Source: Sphingobacteriales bacterium
Lineage (GTDB): Bacteria; Bacteroidota; Bacteroidia; Chitinophagales; Chitinophagaceae
Direction: 5' to 3'
Assembly (NCBI GenBank): GCA_947463665.1
Contig: CANHUD010000055.1
Span: forward strand, 1 to 10,826
DNA: 10,826 nt
Position 1 is the stretch's first letter. Every line of letters starts with the position of its first letter. The position numbers were made by a program, and so were the translations under genes. This document shows, piece after piece, positions 1-5,736 of the stretch. The notes beneath the pieces were generated by a model. The model did not search any database. It was not told the origin of the DNA and saw only the letters and a program-made list of their open reading frames with translations.

Positions 1-8
1 AATATTAA

Positions 9-1250
9 TTATTGCTTCATGAAACGCATTACCTGAGGTGAGCGCTCATTTCCCATACGTACAAAATAAAGGCCACGATTCCATCCACTCAGGGAGAGCG
101 TTTGGGCAGGACCAGCCATTTTCCCGGTCTGCATCAGGCGACCATCCGCTGCAAAGATAGCGAAGGGCGTACCCTGAGCTGTACCTTCCCCGGAGACGGT
201 TATAGTAAGCTTATCAATCACAGGGTTAGGATAGAGACGCAGACTGGCAACCGGAATGGCTGTAGTAGTTTCAGGCGTAGAACTGGCCGGTGTTATATTC
301 CACGGTTCTCCAAGAGCTTTGGAAGTGAGTATCGATTGACGTACTCCACCGTTACCGAAGAGATTACGCATCCTGGATACCTGTCCCTGTGTAAACATCA
401 TCATGGCGGCATCGTTGGTAAAATCCATGAAATTCATGAACATATCACCAAACGGGTTATTAGCGGAACAACCGCCATTGATCAGCGGAAAGCTGGGCGC
501 TCCCTGATTGAATGTTTTTTGTTGTGGTGTATCATCCACCTCATCGGATCCACAGGCAGCATCTCCCCACAGATGTTTCAGATTCAGCCAGTGACCGACC
601 TCATGAACGGCGGTACGGCCCAGTCCGAACGAACCATTTCCTGTTACCCCAAAAAGAGATGATTTGATCACCACTCCATCTTTTTTAGGATCACCACCCG
701 GGGCAGATGAATAACCAAGAAGTCCCGGAACGGTGTTGCAGACCCAGATATTCAGATAACTTTTCGCATCCCAAGGTGCCACTCCCCCATCTGCAGGATT
801 TTTGATCTTGTCGTCATTGGACCACATCAAGCGGGACGTTTTAGTTCTGGTGATACCTGAGGTAGCCCGGCCGCTGGGGTCTACTTTGGCGAGTACGAAC
901 CGGATATTGGCACCAGCCGCTACTTTGGCAAACACAGCAGGAACCTTTTGAAAATCTTCATTTTCACGGTTGAAGTTTTTGTTCAGCGCATCAATCTGTG
1001 AGAAGATCTGGGCATCGCTTATATTGGTTTGTGCATCGTTGTAGACCACGTGCACCACAACAGGGATGTAAATGATAGTCTGGGAGGAAATACCCGTTGG
1101 CTGCTGGGTAGAAGTTACTTCTTCCAGCATTGGAGTTGACATGGCAAAAGTAGCACCTACCTGATGCAGGTAAGCGGTTGTGCCACATTCTTTTTGGGCC
1201 ATAACGGAGACACTGATCAGCGTCAGTAATACACAGAGGAGCTTTCGCAT
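9..1250 (-). CDS. Secreted M43-family zinc metalloprotease with T9SS type A sorting domain
   Basis: This 413-residue protein is predicted to be an extracellular or cell-surface endopeptidase of the pappalysin/cytophagalysin (M43) metzincins. Residues 1-18 form a Sec signal peptide that ends SVMA, followed by Gln19. The catalytic zinc motif HEVGHWLNLKH spans residues 216-226, with ligands H216, H220 and H226 and catalytic base E217. The usual Gly of HExxHxxGxxH is Asn here, which I recall from other bacterial M43 members. The stretch after the motif (HLWGD, a Cys, then DDTP) and the Met-turn region around M275 (NFMDF) also fit M43. Residues about 335-413 are a T9SS type A C-terminal domain starting LRLYPNPV and ending in short beta strands, so export across the outer membrane with removal of this tail is expected. 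The gene is divergent from the cyclotransferase gene. No TAnnTTTG promoter is visible upstream. The substrate cannot be inferred. Confidence 0.93.
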   Translation of the reverse strand: MRKLLCVLLTLISVSVMAQKECGTTAYLHQVGATFAMSTPMLEEVTSTQQPTGISSQTIIYIPVVVHVVYNDAQTNISDAQIFSQIDALNKNFNRENEDFQKVPAVFAKVAAGANIRFVLAKVDPSGRATSGITRTKTSRLMWSNDDKIKNPADGGVAPWDAKSYLNIWVCNTVPGLLGYSSAPGGDPKKDGVVIKSSLFGVTGNGSFGLGRTAVHEVGHWLNLKHLWGDAACGSDEVDDTPQQKTFNQGAPSFPLINGGCSANNPFGDMFMNFMDFTNDAAMMMFTQGQVSRMRNLFGNGGVRQSILTSKALGEPWNITPASSTPETTTAIPVASLRLYPNPVIDKLTITVSGEGTAQGTPFAIFAADGRLMQTGKMAGPAQTLSLSGWNRGLYFVRMGNERSPQVMRFMKQ

Positions 1251-1570
1251 TCGTTTCAGGTTTCAGATTCGAATGGCTCTCAAGGGGGATGGATCGCGGA
1301 TTTTCTAAGGGTGGATAACGGTTTTCAGTTCAGCTGTGAAGCTGATGGTTTTGTGGCGATCGGATGAATGGTTTTCGTGGGAGTGGATTGAGAGGCGCTC
1401 TCTGGCAGGGATGCCTAAGAGGTAAGTCGTCAAAAGTCGAAAAAAAATATGAGAAATCAAAGTGCCTTTCGCAACTTTACAGCTCCGTGGATGAATGGCT
1501 GGCAGGCACTAAGGTCATTTTCTTTCGGATAAATCTGATTCACAGCTTCTTAAATAGGTAAATAGTCTAT
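1251..1570. other. Divergent intergenic spacer, no gene seen
   Basis: This 320-bp spacer separates the 5' ends of the metalloprotease gene (leftward) and the cyclotransferase gene (rightward), so it should hold both promoters. I find no good match to the Bacteroidota -33/-7 pair for either gene. The nearest for the rightward gene is TAAATCTG at 1530-1537, one mismatch from TAnnTTTG and without a -33 partner. A small hairpin, TCAGCT-GTGA-AGCTGA, lies near 1331-1346. A rightward 65-codon frame inside the spacer has no recognisable protein features and is not called. Confidence 0.6.
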
Positions 1571-2398
1571 ATGTCATCAAAACTTTTTTATTTGCTCTTG
1601 TTGGCCGGACTGGCCTCCTGCGGGTCTGCAAACAATGACACGGTTGCAACGCAGGAAAATCCGGGTGCCGGCATTCCGGAAGCACCGCTCATTCCTTATA
1701 CCATTTTAAATGCTTTTCCACACGATACGGCTGCTTTCACGCAGGGATTTGAATTTTACAAAGGCGAACTACTGGAAAGTACCGGACTGGAGGGACGATC
1801 AAGTCTTAGAAAAGTAGATTTTAAATCGGGCCAACCCAAAACGATTAAGCCTTTGGATACTAAACTGTTTGGAGAGGGCATAACCGTGTTAGGAGATACG
1901 CTCTACCAGCTGACCTGGCAGAACAAAAAAGTGTTGCTATACGATCCGAAGAGTTTAGTATTGAAAGGTGAACTGCCCTGGAGTTATGAAGGATGGGGCA
2001 TTACCAACGACGGGCGGTCGCTGTATATCAGTGATGGATCAGACAAATTATATGTGGTAAGCAGGGGCACATTAAAGCTGGAGCGCGTCATTTCTGTATC
2101 GGATCATCTGGGCCCGGTGAACAACCTGAATGAATTGGAATATGTAGATGGAGTGATTTATGCGAACCGGCTGGACTATACTTACATCATGAGAATCGAC
2201 CCCCGGAACGGGCAGGTGACCGGTAAGATCGACCTGAAGGATGTGCTGGAAAAATATGCCCGGATTGATCTGGGGTATATTCGTAACAATGTACATGGGG
2301 CTGTTCTGAATGGCATTGCCTGGGAACCGGAGAGCAAAAAAATGTATGTAACCGGTAAGTTATGGCCATTGGTTTTTGAATTGCAGTTACAACCCTGA
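1571..2398 (+). CDS. Glutaminyl-peptide cyclotransferase (glutamine cyclotransferase), lipoprotein
   Basis: The predicted enzyme cyclises N-terminal glutamine of proteins to pyroglutamate and releases ammonia. It is 275 residues long. The N-terminus is a lipoprotein signal with lipobox LASC and the lipidated Cys at residue 17. The residues after Cys are not acidic, so surface export is not indicated and a periplasm-facing location is likely. The rest matches the five-bladed propeller family of plant/bacterial glutamine cyclotransferases (not the zinc QC family). Recognisable motifs in order are FTQGFEF, ESTG with SSLR, LFGEGITVL, QLTW, YEGWGIT, SDGSD, LNELE, RIDPRNG, LNGIAW and VTGKLWP. The start sits directly before the signal, with an A/T-rich leader and no Shine-Dalgarno sequence. 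It lies 88 bp upstream of the nagB-like gene with no terminator between them, so read-through is possible. Three neighbouring exported proteins have Gln at the mature N-terminus, which fits this activity. Confidence 0.93.
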   Translation: MSSKLFYLLLLAGLASCGSANNDTVATQENPGAGIPEAPLIPYTILNAFPHDTAAFTQGFEFYKGELLESTGLEGRSSLRKVDFKSGQPKTIKPLDTKLFGEGITVLGDTLYQLTWQNKKVLLYDPKSLVLKGELPWSYEGWGITNDGRSLYISDGSDKLYVVSRGTLKLERVISVSDHLGPVNNLNELEYVDGVIYANRLDYTYIMRIDPRNGQVTGKIDLKDVLEKYARIDLGYIRNNVHGAVLNGIAWEPESKKMYVTGKLWPLVFELQLQP

Positions 2399-2445
2399 GC
2401 AATCGTTTGTACAGGATAAGCGGCCGGTATGCAAAATCGATTGAG

Positions 2446-2453
2446 TATATTTG
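2446..2453 (+). promoter_or_regulatory. -7 promoter element (TAnnTTTG) of the nagB-like gene
   Basis: TATATTTG is an exact match to the Bacteroidota -7 consensus TAnnTTTG. No TTTG is found at the matching -33 distance, so the element is probably helped by an activator or is of moderate strength. Transcription would begin about 2459. The TTG at 2451 therefore cannot be the translation start, and the ATG at 2487 is supported, giving a leader of about 27 nt. Confidence 0.6.
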
Positions 2454-2486
2454 CGCAGTAATCCTAATAACCTCAAATTTCGTAAC

Positions 2487-4394
2487 ATGAGTTTAGCCGA
2501 TTCGTTTGAGAAGATACCTGTACAGGTCTTTGAAAATGACAAACTGGCGTCTGCAAACGTAGCCAGAGAGATTTCTGATCTGATCCGTCAAAAACAAAAA
2601 GAAGGCCGCCCCTGTGTTTTGGGACTGGCCACTGGTTCAACGCCCAAAGCCCTTTACAAGGAATTGGTTCGGCTGCATCGGGAGGAAGGACTCAGTTTCA
2701 AAAACGTGATCACGTTCAATCTGGATGAATATTATCCGATTGAACCCTCCGCTCCCCAGAGCTACCACAATTTCATGAACGTAAACCTGTTCAACCATAT
2801 TGATATCGATAAGGACAACACCCATGTTCCCGATGGTACCATTGATAAGAACGATGTACGTTCATATGCTGCTACATATGAGAAAAAGATCGAACTGGCA
2901 GGAGGAATAGATTACCAGGTGCTGGGCATCGGTCTGAATGGGCATATCGGCTTCAACGAGCCCGGTTCCGGCAGGCATTCCACTACCCGGCTGGTGGCGC
3001 TGGACAATACCACCCGACTGGCGAATGCCTATGAATTTGCGAGCATTTCTGATGTACCCCGACTGGCCATTACGGTAGGGATCAATACTATATTGAAAGC
3101 GAAGTGCATCGTGCTGCTGGCCTGGGGCCAGCGGAAAGCGCCGGTGATCCGGGAATCTGTGGAAGGCAACGTAACCGATTATGTACCTGCATCGTTTCTG
3201 CAGGAACACGGGAACTGTACTTTCATTCTGGATGAAGGTGCCGCAGAGGAGCTGACACGCTTTAAATCGCCGTGGCTTACCGGAGAAGTGGAGTGGACAA
3301 CCAAGCAGATCCGCAAGGCCGTCTGCACCATGGCACTGAGCCTGAATAAGCCGATATTAATGCTGACGGCAAACGATTACAACAACTTCGGATTGAGCGA
3401 TCTGATGGTGAAGTTTGGATCGGCATATGACATCAACCTGAAAGTCTTCAATGGCATGCGGGACACCATTACCGGCTGGCCTGGCGGGAAATATTCGGAA
3501 CTGATTCCCCGCCATCCGGAACGGAAGGAGCCAAAGTCAAAACGGGTTATCATCTTCTCTCCCCACCCGGATGATGACATCATTTCGATGGGTGGTACCT
3601 TCATACGCCTGCATGAGCAGGGACATGAGGTACATGTGGCCTACCAGACTTCCGGCAACATTGCCGTGAGCGATGAATTTGTGATGCGGCAGATTGACTT
3701 TGCGGTAGAGTTCGACCGGATCTTTGGCATTGACAACAGCTGTACGAACAGTATCTGGCAAGATGCACAGAATTTTATCAAATCGAAGAAATCACTTCAG
3801 AAGGATACGGATGATATCCGGGCGATCAAAGGGCTGATCCGCAGAACCGAAGCCCGTGCAACCTGTAGGTATGTAGGCATAAAGGACGAGCACATTCATT
3901 TCCAGAACCTACCCTTCTATGAAACCGGCCTGGTGGAAAAGAATCCGCCCGGTGAGGAGGATATCCGGCTGACGATGGAACTGATCCGGGAAGTGAAGCC
4001 GCACCAGATCTTTGCAGCAGGTGATTTTGCGGATCCGCATGGTACGCATAAAGTGTGTTTCGATGTATTGATGGAAGCCCTGAAGCGCCTGAAAGCCGCG
4101 GAGGATGAATCTATAAAGGATTGTCGCCTCTGGCTGTACAGGGGAGCCTGGGCCGAGTGGGATCCCTGGGATGTGGACATGACTATTCCGATGAGCCCGG
4201 ACCAGGTAATCCAGAAGCGGAACGGAATTTTTATTCACCAGTCGCAAAAAGACGGCGTTGTGTTTCAGGGATCGGACAGTCGGGAATTCTGGCAGCGTGC
4301 GGAAGAGCGGAATGCCGCTACTGCTGAATTGTATGATAAGCTTGGACTGCCGAAATACGCGGCGTTGGAGGCTTTTGTGCAGTGGACATACTAA
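2487..4394 (+). CDS. nagB: Glucosamine-6-phosphate deaminase fused to PIG-L/LmbE deacetylase-like domain
   Basis: This cytoplasmic 635-residue protein has two enzyme domains. Residues about 10-260 are a NagB deaminase (glucosamine 6-phosphate to fructose 6-phosphate plus ammonia). They carry the phosphate loop LATGSTPK at 47-54, NLDEYY with D80, and the catalytic segment GLNGHIGFNEPG with N151, H153 and E158. Asn replaces the E. coli Asp141, as in other NagB proteins such as the Bacillus type. Residues about 353-530 are a PIG-L/LmbE-type N-acetylglucosaminyl deacetylase fold. SPHPDDD (H360, D362, D363) and DPHGTH (H518, H521) give a complete predicted zinc site. The usual NagB is about 240-270 residues, so the second half is a real extension, one I recall from other Bacteroidota. 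Deacetylation of an acetylated amino sugar just before deamination is plausible but inferred. A longer frame opens at a TTG at 2451, but that codon overlaps the -7 element, so ATG 2487 is chosen. Confidence 0.92.
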   Translation: MSLADSFEKIPVQVFENDKLASANVAREISDLIRQKQKEGRPCVLGLATGSTPKALYKELVRLHREEGLSFKNVITFNLDEYYPIEPSAPQSYHNFMNVNLFNHIDIDKDNTHVPDGTIDKNDVRSYAATYEKKIELAGGIDYQVLGIGLNGHIGFNEPGSGRHSTTRLVALDNTTRLANAYEFASISDVPRLAITVGINTILKAKCIVLLAWGQRKAPVIRESVEGNVTDYVPASFLQEHGNCTFILDEGAAEELTRFKSPWLTGEVEWTTKQIRKAVCTMALSLNKPILMLTANDYNNFGLSDLMVKFGSAYDINLKVFNGMRDTITGWPGGKYSELIPRHPERKEPKSKRVIIFSPHPDDDIISMGGTFIRLHEQGHEVHVAYQTSGNIAVSDEFVMRQIDFAVEFDRIFGIDNSCTNSIWQDAQNFIKSKKSLQKDTDDIRAIKGLIRRTEARATCRYVGIKDEHIHFQNLPFYETGLVEKNPPGEEDIRLTMELIREVKPHQIFAAGDFADPHGTHKVCFDVLMEALKRLKAAEDESIKDCRLWLYRGAWAEWDPWDVDMTIPMSPDQVIQKRNGIFIHQSQKDGVVFQGSDSREFWQRAEERNAATAELYDKLGLPKYAALEAFVQWTY

Positions 4395-4405
4395 AGAAAA
4401 GAAGC

Positions 4406-4440
4406 ATCAGGAGAGCACAAAACGGTTCTCCTGATTTTTT
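4406..4440 (+). terminator. Rho-independent terminator of the nagB-like gene
   Basis: A perfect 9-bp stem, ATCAGGAGA (4406-4414) with TCTCCTGAT (4427-4435), closes a 12-nt loop and runs into a T tract ending at 4440. It begins 12 bp after the stop codon and lies just before the tRNA promoter, so it insulates the tRNA unit. Confidence 0.88.
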
Positions 4441-4450
4441 GGTAAATATT

Positions 4451-4481
4451 TTTGGAGAGAGCGGATAAATTCTTATTTTTG
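4451..4481 (+). promoter_or_regulatory. Promoter of tRNA-Arg (TTTG-N19-TAnnTTTG)
   Basis: TTTG at 4451-4454 and TATTTTTG at 4474-4481 are separated by exactly 19 bp. Both boxes match the primary sigma-factor consensus of Bacteroidota without a mismatch. The start of transcription would fall around 4487-4489, leaving a 5' leader of about 10 nt before the mature tRNA. Confidence 0.85.
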
Positions 4482-4498
4482 CACTCCCAAAACGGGAT

Positions 4499-4572
4499 GG
4501 CCCCGTAGCTCAATTGAATAGAGCATTTGACTACGGATCAAAAGGTTTCAGGTTTGAATCCTGACGGGGTCA
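4499..4572 (+). tRNA. tRNA-Arg (anticodon ACG)
   Basis: The 74-nt gene folds into a full cloverleaf. The acceptor stem GGCCCCG pairs with CGGGGTC (one G-U), with A as discriminator. The D stem is GCTC/GAGC. The anticodon stem TTTGA/TCAAA encloses loop CTACGGA with anticodon ACG at 4533-4535. The variable loop is 5 nt (AGGTT), and the T stem TCAGG/CCTGA encloses loop TTTGAAT. The ACG anticodon would be converted to ICG by TadA to read CGU, CGC and CGA. CCA is not encoded. The D loop reads AATTGAATA, where GG is usual at positions 18-19, and the T loop has T instead of C at position 56, so the tertiary pair G19-C56 becomes A19-U56. It is transcribed alone from its own promoter. Confidence 0.96.
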
Positions 4573-4576
4573 CGAT

Positions 4577-4609
4577 AAAACGCTGTAACGAAGGTTGCGG
4601 CGTTTTTTT
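4577..4609 (+). terminator. Rho-independent terminator of tRNA-Arg
   Basis: A 13-bp stem (4577-4589 with 4594-4606, including two G-U pairs) closes a GAAG tetraloop. The 3' arm ends within a run of seven T (4603-4609). It begins 5 nt after the mature tRNA end, so the transcript is monocistronic. Confidence 0.9.
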
Positions 4610-4950
4610 ATGCGCATACTGTACCTATTCTACCCTCTTTTTTCACGAAAAAGAAGGCTATTAAAATCTTCGTGTAACATGAGCTTATATTTCAACCTGG
4701 AATTCAACAGTAGAGCGAGTTCCCAATCAGAAAAAGCATCCTGATTCGAATTATTAAGAACAATCCCCCCCTAGAATCAGTACCGGTACCCAGGTAGAGG
4801 AACAATATTGGGACAAAATCAAAAGAAAATCAGCAAAAATACCCTCTTTGTACAGAGTTCAAAGAGAACTTCACACTGGAACTTAAAGCTTTCAAAATCG
4901 GATGAACTGCTTCCCAGAACTCGGGAAGCTGGACATCTTCTGCAAATAGT
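4610..4950. other. Convergent intergenic spacer, no gene seen
   Basis: This 341-bp stretch lies between the tRNA terminator and the 3' end of the leftward DsbD-like gene. I see no convincing gene. It holds a 7-bp hairpin GCTTCCC-AGAACTC-GGGAAGC at 4909-4929, about 22 bp beyond the stop of the DsbD-like gene. That hairpin could mark the 3' end of its transcript, but no T tract follows on the minus strand. A palindrome GTACCGGTAC occurs near 4780, and short open frames occur on both strands without recognisable motifs. Confidence 0.55.
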
Positions 4951-5415
4951 TTACTTCAACTCGACAATGAATCTATTAGTCATTGGCGGTAAAGTCTCCT
5001 TTTCGTTGTACAGCATATACTCGATCGAGCCGCTTACATTTGTCTTTACCTTTCCTTTTACACTGACCACCTGTACAAATGATACCTCCTCCGAATACCG
5101 GCGGACGTCCACTCCGAAAAGCTTATCATAGCGATTCTCCATCTTACCCACTTCTTTGACAACGCTAGTCATTTCTATCATCGGGTTCCTGTTGAACCGG
5201 AAAGAAGTTGGGATGGGTCCTCCGTCTGGTGTATTCTGCGAGAAAATGTACCAGCCTTTCTCAAGTATCGCCCTGGCGACGAACACATAACGGCCCGGGC
5301 CATTCGATTTGACGCTAAAAAACCATTTAACCGGATTCCGCACTTGTGCGGCAAGCGGAGGGCTTGCCAGGCAGGCGAATGCCAGCAGCAGTGTAGTGGC
5401 AAAAATCTTTTGCAT
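4951..5415 (-). CDS. Periplasmic DsbD N-terminal-like domain protein lacking the redox cysteines
   Basis: This 154-residue protein consists of a signal peptide (residues 1-23, ending PLAA, mature N-terminus Gln24) and one immunoglobulin-like domain resembling the N-terminal periplasmic domain of the thiol:disulfide interchange protein DsbD. Supporting motifs are EKGWYIFSQNTPDGGPIPTS at 52-71 (family: GW-I-SQ then GGP-PT-F), GKMENRYDKLF, and the C-terminal YMLYNEKETLPP at 133-144. In redox-active members the last motif carries two cysteines before LPP; here these positions are Tyr136 and Thr141. The only Cys in the protein is in the signal peptide. Electron transfer by thiol exchange is therefore not possible, and a binding or structural role is more likely. 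It lacks the DsbD membrane and thioredoxin domains and a T9SS tail, so it should remain periplasmic. It appears to be transcribed alone. The fold assignment comes from remembered family motifs. Confidence 0.8.
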   Translation of the reverse strand: MQKIFATTLLLAFACLASPPLAAQVRNPVKWFFSVKSNGPGRYVFVARAILEKGWYIFSQNTPDGGPIPTSFRFNRNPMIEMTSVVKEVGKMENRYDKLFGVDVRRYSEEVSFVQVVSVKGKVKTNVSGSIEYMLYNEKETLPPMTNRFIVELK

Positions 5416-5683
5416 ATGAAATGTTTGTCAGCAATAAACTTAACTATATTCCTTTAAGATATGTTTTTTTAGCTCAGAAAAAGGTGCCTTCAGTGCATTA
5501 ACCACCGCAGATTTATTTAAAGAATAAAGGAACTCTTTAAATGGACGCGTATGTAAACCATATATACGCCAAGCAGCACTTATCTATTCCGAAAAAAAGT
5601 TAAGTGAAAAATAATTATACAATAATTTTCGAGCGTATGGATTGTTGGGGCCGAATACAGGTTAATGATGGATTCCTATTTTC
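5416..5683. other. Intergenic spacer with two A/T-rich inverted repeats, upstream of the DsbD-like gene
   Basis: No gene is seen. Two adjacent inverted repeats occur: ATTTAAAGA (5515-5523) with TCTTTAAAT (5534-5542), a perfect 9-bp match, and GCGTATGTA (5547-5555) with TATATACGC (5561-5569), 9 bp with one G-T pair. Neither is followed by a T tract on either strand, so they are not obvious terminators. They lie 100-155 bp upstream of the DsbD-like start and could be regulatory. No exact TAnnTTTG box is seen on the minus strand. Confidence 0.5.
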
Positions 5684-5716
5684 AAAAAAATAGGCCGGCC
5701 ATTGGGGCCGACCTAT
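5684..5716 (-). terminator. Rho-independent terminator of the FG-GAP gene
   Basis: Read on the minus strand, ATAGGTCGGCC pairs over 11 bp with GGCCGGCCTAT (one G-U pair) around a CCAAT loop and is followed directly by a run of T (A run at 5684-5690 on the plus strand). It lies 20 bp beyond the stop codon, so the FG-GAP gene is not co-transcribed with the DsbD-like gene downstream. Confidence 0.92.
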
Positions 5717-5736
5717 GTTAAAGAAACAAAGACAGA

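Noticed and set aside
1364..1561. Rightward 65-codon frame in the divergent spacer
   Set aside because: No recognisable motif and no start context; it ends just before the cyclotransferase start and probably covers that gene's promoter region.
2451..2486. TTG at 2451 as the start of the nagB-like gene
   Set aside because: It lies inside the TAnnTTTG box at 2446-2453, so it would not be transcribed from that promoter, and the extra 12 residues do not resemble NagB. ATG 2487 is preferred.
2940..2960. Asn in place of the catalytic Asp141 of E. coli NagB as a sign of lost activity
   Set aside because: Asn at this position with NGHIGFNEP occurs in other NagB enzymes that I regard as active, and the catalytic His and Glu are kept.
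4499..4609. tRNA-Arg 3' end as an integration site for a mobile element
   Set aside because: No integrase or transposase gene and no second copy of the tRNA 3' end is seen in the window; the flanks look like ordinary promoter and terminator.
4830..4952. Leftward ~40-codon open stretch after the DsbD-like stop, reading EDVQLPEFWEAVHP, as a possible gene remnant
   Set aside because: It is short, has no ATG and matches no family I know. A translated search would be needed to call it a pseudogene.
4808..5131. Rightward 107-codon frame across the 3' end of the DsbD-like gene
   Set aside because: Half of it is antisense to a well-supported gene, and the rest reads like low-complexity noncoding sequence.
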